From the NCBI GenBank assembly GCA_016936505.1, contig JAFGXS010000052.1, forward strand, positions 62,001 to 126,000: DNA of 64,000 bases, in the 5' to 3' direction. Numbering within the stretch: position 1 is the first letter of the stretch; each line of letters begins with the position of its first letter. The stretch is from Bacteroidales bacterium (lineage in GTDB: Bacteria > Bacteroidota > Bacteroidia > Bacteroidales > F082). A model generated the notes under the pieces. The model was not told the origin of the DNA. It did not search any database and saw only the letters and a list, made by a program, of their open reading frames with translations. This document shows, piece after piece, positions 54,827-64,000 of the stretch. The translations under genes and the position numbers were made by a program.

Positions 54827-55661
54827 GTGTTTTTTTATAAATCCTTTCCTTTGAATCAATGGCTTTATAATGAGCTGAGATCTCAGAAAACATTATGGTT
54901 TCCTTTGATCCGAGTCCCAGAAAGCCCCCGGTAACCAAACTTCTGTCCATCAGGTTCAAAACCTTATTCTGTAATTCACGATTAAAGTAAATCAGTACAT
55001 TTCTTGAGATGATCATGTTTACTTCTGCAAAAACACCATCAGTTACAAGATTATGCTCTGCAAACACAATATTCTTCGAGAGGTTCTTATCAAAAATTAC
55101 CCGGTTATCAGTAGCATGATAGTAATCTGAGAATGATTCTCTGCCTCCGGATTGCTGATAATTGGAAGTGTAGTCTTTAATATTCCGTATCGAAAACGAT
55201 CCTGTTTTTGCCTTTTTAATTACTTCCCCATTAAAATCTGTAGCATAAATCTGGGCCCTGTCGTATAAACCTTCTTCTTGCAGCAAAATAGCAAATGAAT
55301 ACACTTCTTCTCCGGTAGAGCATCCTGCATGCCAGATCTTTATATAAGGATATGTTTTAAGAATACCGACAACTTTTTCACGAACGGCCTTGTAAAACGA
55401 AGGGTTTCTGAACATTTCAGTTACATTGATAGACAACTCCTTCAGCAACTTTTTGAAACAATGCTCATCATTAAGAAGCCGATGTTGCAATTCAGAAATA
55501 TGAGGAATTGAGTTCAGGCTTATATAATGCATTACTCTCCGTTTAACATGAGCACGGCTGTATTCCCTGAAATCATATCCGTAATGCTTCTGAATGGCTT
55601 CAAGTAACAATTCCAACTCAAGATTAATAATCTTATCCTGCAACTCTCTATCAGAAACCAT
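54819..55661 (-). CDS. cheR: CheR-type glutamate methyltransferase
   Basis: A SAM-dependent methyltransferase of 280 residues. The N-terminal helical domain (LEAIQKHYGYDFREYSRAHVKRRV) is followed by the SAM site WHAGCSTGEEVYSFAILLQEE, YATDFNGEVIKKAK and NMIISRNVLIYFNRELQNKVL. The C-terminus is GGFLGLGSKETIMF. It lies between a hybrid kinase gene and cheB with 8-base spacing or overlap. No MCP is in the window. Confidence 0.92.
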   Translation of the reverse strand: MVSDRELQDKIINLELELLLEAIQKHYGYDFREYSRAHVKRRVMHYISLNSIPHISELQHRLLNDEHCFKKLLKELSINVTEMFRNPSFYKAVREKVVGILKTYPYIKIWHAGCSTGEEVYSFAILLQEEGLYDRAQIYATDFNGEVIKKAKTGSFSIRNIKDYTSNYQQSGGRESFSDYYHATDNRVIFDKNLSKNIVFAEHNLVTDGVFAEVNMIISRNVLIYFNRELQNKVLNLMDRSLVTGGFLGLGSKETIMFSEISAHYKAIDSKERIYKKTHG

Positions 55662-55669
55662 TTGAATCT

Positions 55670-58600
55670 TTATTTATAGAGCCAGACTCTTAGTAATGAC
55701 ATCAATTTTTCTTTTTCGACAGGTTTGGATAAATATTCATTGGCTCCAGCAGCAATGCATTTCTCGCGATCTCCTTTTAGTGCTTTAGCAGTTAAGGCAA
55801 TAATAGGCAGTTTAGCATATTTCTTTTCGCTTCTGATTTGCCGCATGGCTTCATATCCGTCCATTTCCGGCATCATGATATCCATCAGAACCAAATCTAT
55901 TTCAGAATGCTCATGTAATTTTTCCAATCCAACTTTACCATTCTTTCCCACAACCACATTCATTCCATTACTTTCCAAAAGACTGGATAATGCAAATACA
56001 TTCCTCATATCATCATCAACCAAAAGAATTGTTTTTCCTTGAAGAATATCGCTTTGACCGTGAATTTTATCTAACATTTCGCGCTTTTCTGTCGGAAAAT
56101 TGTCATCGACCTGATGCAGGAACAGTGTTGTTTCATCCAATAGCCTTTCAAATGAATGTGCCCCCTTTAAAACAATACTCTTAGCAAATCTTTTAAGTTG
56201 ATCGTTTTCTTTTTCAGTTAAATCATGACTTGTATAAATAACAACAGGAACATTAAGAAGATTCTCATTCTTCTGCATCATTTCCAACACTTCAAAACCG
56301 CTCATTCCTTTCAGGCTCAGATCAAGAATCATACAATCAAACTTTTCTTTCTGAAGCTGATCAATGCCTTCTTCACCATTTTCCACTGAAATAATTTCCA
56401 CAGAACTGTCTTCCATTAACTTTTCAATACTTTTTCGCGTAATTGCTTCGTCTTCCACAATTAACAGTCTTTTTAATGGCTTGGAAATAAGTTTCTCAAT
56501 TTTATCAAAAACTTCATCCACCTGTTCCTTTGTAACCGGTTTTGTCAGGTAACCAATGGCACCTTTGCGCATAATATCCATGTCAAAATCGCGGGCAGAA
56601 ATAACATGAATCGGAATAGCTCTGGTCTTACGGTTTTCTTTCAGATAAGTAATAACCTCTTTTCCGTCCATCTGTGGGAGGCCTACATCCAGTATAATTG
56701 CATCCGGTTGATAATAATCGGCATAATAAATGCCTGTTTCCCCATCAGAAGCAATGATGGCTTTATAACCATGATCATGCGCCAGGCTTCGCAAAACACC
56801 TGAAAAGTTTAAGTCATCTTCAATAATGAGAATCTTTTTGTCTTTTGGGGTCATAGTATGCCTGTCATCAACCGCTTCAGGTGTTTCTTTAATTTCCTCT
56901 TCAATCGTAACTTTTTCTTTACTTGATTTAGAAACCGGCTTTTCCTCTAGGATCACATTCTTTTCCTCCAGATCATCTGACGGAATATACTTCAAAGGCA
57001 AATACAAGCTAAATGCTGCTCCTTTATCTTCTTCGCTTTCAAGACCCATGGCACCTCCCAGCAAGTCGGCAAAACTTTTTGAGATACTCAGTCCCAAACC
57101 TGTACCTCCGTATTTTCTGCTGGTTGTTCCATCGGCCTGTTTAAATGCTTCAAAGATTACGCCCTGCTTTTCTTTTGGAATTCCAATTCCGGTATCCCTG
57201 ACAGTAAAGGCCATCATTTCTTTTTCTTTAACACCCAGCCTTTTCAATCTATGAGGATCGCTTTCAAGGTTCATTTCAAAAGAAATACTTCCCTTTTCTG
57301 TAAATTTAATCGAATTTGAGATAAGGTTTTTAATCACCTGCTGAACGCGCTGAGCGTCAGATTCAATGAATTCAGGAATATTTTCTCCTTTAACAATTTT
57401 AAGTTCGAGTTTCTTTTCTTCCAACACGGGACCGAAATTGCTTTCAATAAAACCAACCATATCAGATAAATACAAAGGTTCTATATTCAACTCGATCTTT
57501 CCTGATTCTACTTTAGATAAATCAAGAATATCATTAATCAGGTTAAGTAAGTCATTTCCTGATGAATTAATTGTTTTTGCAAATTCCTGTTCTTTTGGTG
57601 CAAGGTTATGATTTTTGTTTTCGTTCAGCAATTGAGAAAGAACAATAATACTGTTTAAAGGGGTCCTTAATTCATGTGACATGTTAGCCAGAAACTCAGA
57701 TTTATAGCGACTTGCCTGTTCAAGATCATGAGCTTTTTTCTCAATTTCTTTCCTGGCGTCTTCCAATTCCTTATTTTTTCTCTTTATAGCATCTCTCTGA
57801 ATTTCGAGAGCTTTTGTCCTTTCTTCGAGTTCTTCATTTGTTACCTTGAGTTCTTCCTGCTGTGTCTGTAAACTTTCTTCCGACTTTTTCAAAGCCTCAG
57901 TTTGTTCCTGTAGTTCTTCATTTGCCTGACGAAGCTCTTCCTGTTGTACTTCAAGTATTTTGGCCTGTTCCTGTGTTTGAACCAACAGTTCTCGAACCAT
58001 AATATTGGATCGCAAAGTAACAATTGCCAAAGCCAGATCCTGAACCGACATATCAAGGAATTGCATTTGCAGATCAGTAATCTGATTTACCGATGCCAGT
58101 AGCATTACACCTTCTACCCTTTTTTCAAAGGAAAAGGGAACAACAACCAGATCCTGAGGATTCTTCTCACCAAGACCTAAATCAATAGAAATCTTTTCTG
58201 AAGATTTTTGAGAAATAAGCAATTTTTTACCGTCTTTGAAAGCCTGTCCGATTAGTCCCTCACCTATTTCATAGGTCTCTTTGATCTCTTTCTGAATTCC
58301 ACTAATTGCATATCCTGCAGTCAATTTCAGTTTTTCATCTTCTTCATCAAAAAGATAAAGAGTTCCCATCTGGCTTTCCAAATAGGTTGCGAAGAAGCTG
58401 ATAATTGCTTCTGACATCTCTTTCAGATTATTTTTGCCTTTCAGAACATTATCCAACTCATTCAATCCCGTTTTGAGCCAGTCTTCATTTTTAAACTTCT
58501 CATCATTGGTTCTAAGCGTGGCGGTCATCTTAAACAATGCCTTTCCAAGAGCATCCTGATCACTTCTGGGCTTGATCAAAGTATTATAATCCCCTTCTGC

Positions 58601-60040
58601 AATCTGATTGGCTTGTTTCACAACTGTACGGAAGCTTTCCACCATCTGATTAAGCGATTGTGCAAGAACATCTTCTTCACTTCTTTCTTTCACCGTTTTT
58701 GAAAGATCTCCTTTTGCCACCATCTGAGCAATATCAGCATAACTAATCAGCGCCTTAACAAGAGTGTTAAATGTATCTTTCATTTCGCCGATTTCGTTAT
58801 GAGGTGCTTTTACATCTTTTTCAATTAAATGCCCCGTTGAAATTTGTTTTCCCCATGAGGACAACTGTTTTATTGGATTAACGAACCACCGGGTTACAAG
58901 AATTGAAATGAAAACAACAACAAGTATTGTGATCAAAAAGCTAAGCTTAACAATATCAGAAAGCTTTCGCGCATAAGCAAATGCTTCAGAATGTGATATT
59001 TCTTCAACAAGAGCCCAATGCACCCCGTATTGATCCAAACGGGTCAGATTTCTGTAAATACCCAGCACCCAATTTCCTTTGCCATTGGCATTAAATGTAG
59101 TTACCCTTTCTTCATCAAGTTCGTTTGCTTTTAAATAGGCTTTGTCATCTCTGTGTCGCAAGTAGTCGAGCCATTCACGGGTTTTCTTATTATCAATCTT
59201 TTCATTAAGAATCTCATTTTCACTACCAAAGCGTGTTGCAGAGCGAAGCAGCAGGTCATTTCCAATAAGGAATGCTTCCCCGGTTTTTCCATATCCCGCT
59301 TCCTGCTGAATCATATCATTAATGCTTTGCATATTGATCTGTAAAACCAAAAAGCCAATAATATTCTTCCCGTCAAATAAAGGATCAACAAAAAAACCTG
59401 AAATCATTCCCAGGCTGGGTTCATAATGTTCTAAATCAGAAAATAGCATTTTGTGTTCTTCCAAACTGCTTCTTAAAGTCCGGGCCAGCTTCGAATTCTC
59501 AAGACTGCCTTTAAAAATATTTGTGCCCAGATCGCTGTCGGGTTTTGTTCTGAAAAGAATATTTCCGCGGGTATCGATAAACAACATATCGTAGAATCCC
59601 TGGAGTTTTAAGGAAGGTTTTATTTCAACTTCAAGTGGATCTACCAACTTTTTCCATTGATCCGATTCTACAAACTGTGATGCCGATAATTTGCTGTTCC
59701 TAAAAGCATCTTCCAAATGTGTAAATTGCTCTTTCTTTTGCCTTGAGTCGCTGTTTATTTTTAGGTAATCACTAGCTTCATCAAAAAAAGTGTAAATGTA
59801 TTTCAACCTCAATTGAGAAGATGCATTCAACGATTTTTCTGCAACGATGGTCAGTCCTTGATATGCGTTCAGGAAATTGATAAAACTAACAGCAGCCAGG
59901 GGAACAAAAGAAATGGCCAGAAACCAGATAAACAACGATTTACCAACACCAATATGTCTCCAGGTTCTTAATGAGAACTTTAACCTTTCCCATCTGTTTG
60001 CCTCGTTATAGTCAATGAATTCAGTTTTGTCTTTGTTCAT
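55670..60040 (-). CDS. transmembrane hybrid histidine kinase: sensor-HAMP-GAF-coiled coil-HisKA-HATPase-3x receiver
   Basis: A 1456-residue membrane kinase. Using the ATG at 60040 (MNKDKTEF; the upstream start would be TTG): TM1 about 35-58, a periplasmic dCache-like sensor, TM2 about 366-385, HAMP about 386-437 and one or two HAMP-like repeats to 515, GAF about 535-680, and a long Glu-rich coiled coil about 680-780 (QQEELRQANEELQEQTEALKK). Then come HisKA with His789 (ANMSHELRTPLN), HATPase (NLISNSIKFT, DTGIGI, GTGLGLSI) and three receivers, each with an acceptor Asp (ILDVGLPQMDG, ILDLSLKGMSG, LMDIMMPEMDG). It is second in the operon with cheR and cheB. Confidence 0.88.
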   Translation of the reverse strand: MNKDKTEFIDYNEANRWERLKFSLRTWRHIGVGKSLFIWFLAISFVPLAAVSFINFLNAYQGLTIVAEKSLNASSQLRLKYIYTFFDEASDYLKINSDSRQKKEQFTHLEDAFRNSKLSASQFVESDQWKKLVDPLEVEIKPSLKLQGFYDMLFIDTRGNILFRTKPDSDLGTNIFKGSLENSKLARTLRSSLEEHKMLFSDLEHYEPSLGMISGFFVDPLFDGKNIIGFLVLQINMQSINDMIQQEAGYGKTGEAFLIGNDLLLRSATRFGSENEILNEKIDNKKTREWLDYLRHRDDKAYLKANELDEERVTTFNANGKGNWVLGIYRNLTRLDQYGVHWALVEEISHSEAFAYARKLSDIVKLSFLITILVVVFISILVTRWFVNPIKQLSSWGKQISTGHLIEKDVKAPHNEIGEMKDTFNTLVKALISYADIAQMVAKGDLSKTVKERSEEDVLAQSLNQMVESFRTVVKQANQIAEGDYNTLIKPRSDQDALGKALFKMTATLRTNDEKFKNEDWLKTGLNELDNVLKGKNNLKEMSEAIISFFATYLESQMGTLYLFDEEDEKLKLTAGYAISGIQKEIKETYEIGEGLIGQAFKDGKKLLISQKSSEKISIDLGLGEKNPQDLVVVPFSFEKRVEGVMLLASVNQITDLQMQFLDMSVQDLALAIVTLRSNIMVRELLVQTQEQAKILEVQQEELRQANEELQEQTEALKKSEESLQTQQEELKVTNEELEERTKALEIQRDAIKRKNKELEDARKEIEKKAHDLEQASRYKSEFLANMSHELRTPLNSIIVLSQLLNENKNHNLAPKEQEFAKTINSSGNDLLNLINDILDLSKVESGKIELNIEPLYLSDMVGFIESNFGPVLEEKKLELKIVKGENIPEFIESDAQRVQQVIKNLISNSIKFTEKGSISFEMNLESDPHRLKRLGVKEKEMMAFTVRDTGIGIPKEKQGVIFEAFKQADGTTSRKYGGTGLGLSISKSFADLLGGAMGLESEEDKGAAFSLYLPLKYIPSDDLEEKNVILEEKPVSKSSKEKVTIEEEIKETPEAVDDRHTMTPKDKKILIIEDDLNFSGVLRSLAHDHGYKAIIASDGETGIYYADYYQPDAIILDVGLPQMDGKEVITYLKENRKTRAIPIHVISARDFDMDIMRKGAIGYLTKPVTKEQVDEVFDKIEKLISKPLKRLLIVEDEAITRKSIEKLMEDSSVEIISVENGEEGIDQLQKEKFDCMILDLSLKGMSGFEVLEMMQKNENLLNVPVVIYTSHDLTEKENDQLKRFAKSIVLKGAHSFERLLDETTLFLHQVDDNFPTEKREMLDKIHGQSDILQGKTILLVDDDMRNVFALSSLLESNGMNVVVGKNGKVGLEKLHEHSEIDLVLMDIMMPEMDGYEAMRQIRSEKKYAKLPIIALTAKALKGDREKCIAAGANEYLSKPVEKEKLMSLLRVWLYK

Positions 60041-60050
60041 GTTGGGAATA

Positions 60051-62093
60051 TTATTTCTGATACCTCTCGACAACCTCGTATAATTCTTCAGGATTAATAG
60101 GTTTGGTAAGATAATGGTCCATTCCTACAGCCATACATTTTTCTTTATCACCAACCATCGCCAAAGCTGTCATTGCAATAATCGGAATATGACCACCATT
60201 ATTTTGTTCAAAATCACGAATCTGAACTGTTGACTCAAAACCATCCATTTCAGGCATTTGAACATCCATCAAAATCATAAAATATTTATCCGGAGCATTC
60301 TTTATTGTGTTCAGAGCTTTCAAACCATTATCAACTACATCAACTTCCCAACCTTTTCGAACCAAAAACTGAGTAATTACTTTTTGATTGATAATCTGAT
60401 CTTCTGCCACAAGAATTTTTGCCGTAGCACCAAAAGGCAGTTTCTTTTGTCCGGCTTCGGTATGTTGAAGTTTCTCCTGATCGTGAATTACCTTTTTAAT
60501 CTGTTCTTTTACAAGGCTTTCATTGGTTTTACCTTCCAGCAAGTTTCTTAAATCATTTTGTTGTACCGGCTTAAGCATAAATTGGTAAGAACCAAGCTTT
60601 TTGATTCTGTCAATAGCCATACTAACTTTAGTGGAGGTTAGAAATACAATCTTAACCGTATCATTCGCAGATTTTACTTTTTCCAGAATCTCTTCAGCGT
60701 CTCTGTTTTCAAGATCAAAATCAATGAAAACAGCATCAAATGAGTTACCGGTTAACATAGTTGTGGCAGATTCCAGTGTTGGTGCCCATTCAACAGAAAA
60801 GTCCCAATATTCAAATAGTCTTTTAAAACTATGTACAGACTCTTCATGATCATCCACAACAAGAACTTTTTTATTGGAAAACGATTTATCCAGATTTAAT
60901 TCTTTTGGATCGGAAGACTGATCACCTGTAATCAGATTTAGAGTAAAATAAAATTTACTTCCTGTTCCTGGTTTACTTTCGAGCTCAATGTCTCCCCCCA
61001 TAAGGTTCACCAGTTTACGGGAAATATTAAGACCTAAACCAGTTCCTCCAAATTGTCGAGCTACAGATGAATCAGCTTGGGTATACTGATCAAAAAGTAT
61101 TTTCTGCTTGTCTGGTGCAATCCCCTCGCCCGTATCGATAACCTCAAAATGTAATCTGATTTGTTCTTCGATCAGATCGATCATATTCACAATCAGTTTC
61201 ACATGCCCTTTTTGAGTAAACTTAACTGCGTTACTGAGCAAATTGGTTAAAATCTGACGCAATCGCAACGGGTCCCCGATTATAACATCCGGAATTTCAG
61301 GATCCATATCTACAACCAACTCAAATTGATCGTCTTTTAACTGAACCTGTATAATCTTGATTACTTTATCAATAATATCGCGCAAACTGAATTCAATTTC
61401 CTCCAAATCCAGCTTACTGGCTTCAATCTTTGAAATGTCAAGAATGTCATTAATAATTTCCAACAGGTTCTGGCCTGAGGTTTTAATATCCAGATATCTT
61501 TCAGCATCCATAGGAGCAAGATCCCTGTCCAGCAAACCCAGTTCAGCCACACCAATAATTCCGTTCAACGGGGTTCTGATTTCATGGCTCATTGAAGCAA
61601 GAAACGAACTTTTGGCTCTATTTGCTGTTTCGGCTTCTTCTTTTGCGCGATGCAACTCCTCAACAGTATTCTGTAATGCAGCTGTAGTTGCTTCCAGGGC
61701 TTCTTTGTATTTGAAAAACTCAACAAAAGCAGCAATTTTACTTTTTAAAATTTCCATATCCAAAGGCTTGTACAAATAATCAACGGCCCCCGATTCGTAA
61801 CCCTGGAAAATGTGTTTTCTCTGTTTGCTAATCGCCGTAATAAAAATTATAGGGATATGTTTTGTGCGGTCATTGCTTCGCATAATTTCGGCTGTTTCAA
61901 AGCCATCCATACCGGGCATCTGAACATCCATTAATACCAGGGCGAAATTATATTCTAAAAGTAAACCCAATGCTTCGTTTCCTGATGCTGCTTTAACCAG
62001 ATTAAAATCAGGGCTGTCTAATATTCCTTCCAGTGTCAAAAGGTTCTCAGGCCTGTCATCAACTAAAAGGATATTGTATTTCTTACTTCCCAT
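60051..62093 (-). CDS. soluble hybrid histidine kinase: receiver-HisKA-HATPase-2x receiver
   Basis: A 680-residue cytoplasmic hybrid kinase and first gene of the operon. REC1 (about 5-125) has Asp56 in [11 protein letters not shown], so its own input can be phosphorylated. A short coiled coil leads to HisKA (His170 in [13 protein letters not shown]), HATPase ([24 protein letters not shown]), then REC2 (about 418-535, FIDFDLE) and REC3 (about 558-678, [11 protein letters not shown]). It has no membrane segment and may relay phosphate within the 1456-residue kinase system. Confidence 0.88.
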   Translation of the reverse strand: MGSKKYNILLVDDRPENLLTLEGILDSPDFNLVKAASGNEALGLLLEYNFALVLMDVQMPGMDGFETAEIMRSNDRTKHIPIIFITAISKQRKHIFQGYESGAVDYLYKPLDMEILKSKIAAFVEFFKYKEALEATTAALQNTVEELHRAKEEAETANRAKSSFLASMSHEIRTPLNGIIGVAELGLLDRDLAPMDAERYLDIKTSGQNLLEIINDILDISKIEASKLDLEEIEFSLRDIIDKVIKIIQVQLKDDQFELVVDMDPEIPDVIIGDPLRLRQILTNLLSNAVKFTQKGHVKLIVNMIDLIEEQIRLHFEVIDTGEGIAPDKQKILFDQYTQADSSVARQFGGTGLGLNISRKLVNLMGGDIELESKPGTGSKFYFTLNLITGDQSSDPKELNLDKSFSNKKVLVVDDHEESVHSFKRLFEYWDFSVEWAPTLESATTMLTGNSFDAVFIDFDLENRDAEEILEKVKSANDTVKIVFLTSTKVSMAIDRIKKLGSYQFMLKPVQQNDLRNLLEGKTNESLVKEQIKKVIHDQEKLQHTEAGQKKLPFGATAKILVAEDQIINQKVITQFLVRKGWEVDVVDNGLKALNTIKNAPDKYFMILMDVQMPEMDGFESTVQIRDFEQNNGGHIPIIAMTALAMVGDKEKCMAVGMDHYLTKPINPEELYEVVERYQK

Positions 62094-62146
62094 AAAATGC
62101 TACTTAAGTGATTCCTGAAATTAGATAAAATATATTCTGCAATAAG

Positions 62147-62154
62147 CAAATATA
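62147..62154 (-). promoter_or_regulatory. -7 box of the hybrid kinase-cheR-cheB operon
   Basis: CAAATATA reads TATATTTG on the minus strand, 53 bases before the ATG at 62093. No clear -33 element is visible. Confidence 0.45.
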
Positions 62155-62228
62155 AATATTTTTTTATTGAAGTTTTGACACCAGATACAAGGTTATAAAC
62201 AACGTTTTGTGAGGAATTCTTGACTCAT

Positions 62229-64000
62229 TTATCTGTTGCAGATGTTCTTAAAATCACAATAGCGGCAATGGGTGTCATCGTGGGTTTGCATGAAAGGTTT
62301 TTCGTCTTCAAAAATCAGGTTTAATAATTGGTAAATCGCCTCTTCAAATTGCTGAACCCATGATTTTATGTTTGGTTCACCAAAGGAAACATTAAAAACC
62401 TCAGACTTTGAGGATCTCAGACTAATTAAACCTGATTGTAGATCATTTTCAGATGGATACTTTTTATTGTACAGCCAGGCGTAGCAAGAAACTTGTAATG
62501 CTTTTGAGAACTTAACATCAGTAAATATTTCATCCATACTTTTAATGTTCACATCTTTAGGATCAACCCTTCCTGTTTTGTAATCAATAATTTGTATTGT
62601 ATTGTTAAACTGATCTATTCTATCAATTTTTCCTTTAAAGCGAATTACTTTGCTGCCCAACTGAAGTTGGTGCGAAACATCCACTTCCACTCCCAGTAAC
62701 TTTCGGTTTTGAACGTTTCGGATCTCAGAATCCAAATACCTTAACAGATATTCCAGTGCTACCCGATAGATTAATTTGTTTTTCCCACTTTTTAATTCAC
62801 TTTGCCCGTAATACTTAAGAAACTGTTCATTTAGATAAGTCTCAATATTTTTCCTTTCTTCTTTCAAAATCTCAGGATTAATATTCTGTCCCAGAAACTG
62901 TTTGTAAATACCTTGCAAGACTCCATGAATAACACTTCCAAAAGTGTCTGATTCCACAGCTGTTTCAGGCTGATCAGGTATTTTAACCCTCAAAACATAA
63001 CTCAGATAAAATTGAAGCGGACAATTGATGAAGGAATTTATTGCCGATGGAGAGATTCCGGTTTGAGCCAAATAGTTTAACTTTTCTTTTACATCCTGAT
63101 TTCGTTCGATGGTAATTTCAGATGCTAAGATTGAGTGATCCAGATTTAAAGGAATAATCCCTTTACTGAAGTTAATTTTTGGATTAACCTTGGCCAACTC
63201 ATGTTCCAACTGTAATATAAACCTGCTGGGTTCTCCTCCTCCCAGTTTATCGGGTTCAGTATTATATACAAAAACAATATTCCTTGCACGTTGCAATAAT
63301 CGGAACACATGATAAGAATAAACCGCAGACTTATTATTTGGCAGTGGCAGTCTGTATGAACGCTTTAAATCAAATGGAATAAATGAATCCTGAAAGCCGG
63401 TCCTGGGCAGAATTCCCTCATTAGCACTTAAAATAATCAGGTTTTCAAAATCAAGATTTCTGGTTTCCAGAAGTCCCATAACCTGAATTCCGCTTAACGG
63501 CTCACCTTTCAGATTTACCTTCTGCTTTTGCATTTCACGCAAAATAATCTTCTTCAACGCCTGTAAACCCAATTCAGAGATGCTTTCATAAAGTACAACT
63601 GACAAATTTTTAAGTATCGAAAAGGTCAACATCAACTGATTTCGTAGCAACTTTTGATCATCTTCAATGCTTTCCTGTAATTTTTGCATCACCCCTATCA
63701 GGATGTCAAAAACATTTTTAGCTTTAAAATCCGATTGGAAGAACAAAATCAGATGTTCCGACTTTTCATGTTTTGAAATCAGTTGAAGAAGTGTATCCGC
63801 ATCAATAAAAGTTGAATTTATTGATCTTAACTCATCTTCAATAACCCCACTAACTTCGGAGCTGACAATCTGTAAAACAGGGTTCTTAATAAAGATAATA
63901 AGTTTCTTAACCTGAAATTTCCCCTCAGAGGTTTGCTGGTTTATTAAGAGATCAAACCAAAGATATATAAGTTTATAGAGGGCGCTTTCTGTTAAAGGAT
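62229..64000 (-). CDS. AddB-like PD-(D/E)XK nuclease/helicase, C-terminal part (5' end cut by window)
   Basis: The minus frame is open from the right edge of the window to the stop at 62229, so about 590 C-terminal residues are visible. Features are the inactive-helicase-like LLETRNLDFENLIILSANEGILPR region, a PD-(D/E)XK nuclease with KIDRIDQ and IIDYKTGRVDP, and Cys residues spaced like the AddB Fe-S site: CPLQFYLSY before the nuclease and CRYCDFKNIC at the end. This resembles AddB/RexB or Cas4-fused exonucleases used in double-strand-break repair. No AddA partner is visible in the window. Confidence 0.78.
   Translation of the reverse strand, partial: PLTESALYKLIYLWFDLLINQQTSEGKFQVKKLIIFIKNPVLQIVSSEVSGVIEDELRSINSTFIDADTLLQLISKHEKSEHLILFFQSDFKAKNVFDILIGVMQKLQESIEDDQKLLRNQLMLTFSILKNLSVVLYESISELGLQALKKIILREMQKQKVNLKGEPLSGIQVMGLLETRNLDFENLIILSANEGILPRTGFQDSFIPFDLKRSYRLPLPNNKSAVYSYHVFRLLQRARNIVFVYNTEPDKLGGGEPSRFILQLEHELAKVNPKINFSKGIIPLNLDHSILASEITIERNQDVKEKLNYLAQTGISPSAINSFINCPLQFYLSYVLRVKIPDQPETAVESDTFGSVIHGVLQGIYKQFLGQNINPEILKEERKNIETYLNEQFLKYYGQSELKSGKNKLIYRVALEYLLRYLDSEIRNVQNRKLLGVEVDVSHQLQLGSKVIRFKGKIDRIDQFNNTIQIIDYKTGRVDPKDVNIKSMDEIFTDVKFSKALQVSCYAWLYNKKYPSENDLQSGLISLRSSKSEVFNVSFGEPNIKSWVQQFEEAIYQLLNLIFEDEKPFMQTHDDTHCRYCDFKNICNR

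Noticed and set aside
59153-59344. Short plus-strand frames opposite the large kinases and ClpC
   Set aside because: They lie wholly inside well-supported genes and look like codon-bias shadows.
1-64000. tRNA, rRNA, CRISPR, insertion sequence or prophage
   Set aside because: I saw no cloverleaf-like stretch, no regular repeat array, no transposase or integrase frame, and no phage gene set. Absence by eye is not proof; tRNAscan-SE and a repeat search would settle it.

Overview
The window is a contiguous, gene-dense, AT-rich chromosomal segment from a member of the Bacteroidota, most likely a Bacteroidales/Marinilabiliales-type marine or sediment lineage. The evidence is the Bacteroidota promoter signature (-33 TTG/TTTG, about 19 bp, -7 TAnnTTTG) in front of many genes, the absence of strong Shine-Dalgarno sites, PorX (type IX secretion regulator), a ribosomal bTHX protein, a fused E1 alpha-beta 2-oxoacid dehydrogenase, a Bacteroidota-style arg operon containing proC, and DUF349, DUF4412-like and DUF6263-like proteins. 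I see no tRNA, rRNA, CRISPR array, insertion sequence or prophage. It reads as core chromosome. The genes at both edges are cut by the window.

Layout. 1-7.3 kb: the 3' part of a MurL-like epimerase coupled to a MurD-like ligase (an alternative route to D-Glu in peptidoglycan), ribosomal bTHX, TrmH, a membrane-anchored hydrolase, a DUF4412-like secreted protein, a YfgM-like TPR protein, Fmt and HU. 7.3-25.5 kb: a 3-methyladenine glycosylase with an outer-membrane beta-barrel, a sensor kinase-RecQ pair, an HD phosphohydrolase divergent from porX-tsaE-ald, DnaB, a PolB-like exonuclease, MnmD, acylphosphatase, a fluoride channel with a DUF493-like protein, and the fused E1 enzyme. 25.6-34.7 kb: PPK2, then an eight-gene arginine operon (GNAT, argG, argC, proC, argD, argB, argE, argH). 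This operon is preceded by a 36-codon leader ORF ending in Arg-rich codons and an intrinsic terminator, which looks like a classical attenuator. 34.8-47.7 kb: a TPR protein, GyrA divergent from ClpC, AroC, a lipoprotein, a DUF349 protein, and a three-gene unit DUF134-NifX-trans-sulfuration lyase. 47.8-54.2 kb: a secreted EEP hydrolase, a giant AsmA-like protein and an NRAMP-like transporter. 54.2-62.1 kb: a four-gene signalling operon (two large hybrid kinases, CheR, CheB) with no MCP, CheA or CheW. 62.2-64 kb: the C-terminal part of an AddB-like nuclease with an apparent Fe-S cluster.

The most notable items are the arginine leader-peptide attenuator, the MurL/MurD2-like pair, the CheR/CheB/hybrid-kinase unit without a receptor, the NRAMP homologue lacking canonical metal ligands, and promoter-embedded inverted repeats upstream of clpC and the DUF134 operon. 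Functional names rest on motif recognition by eye; no database search was run.
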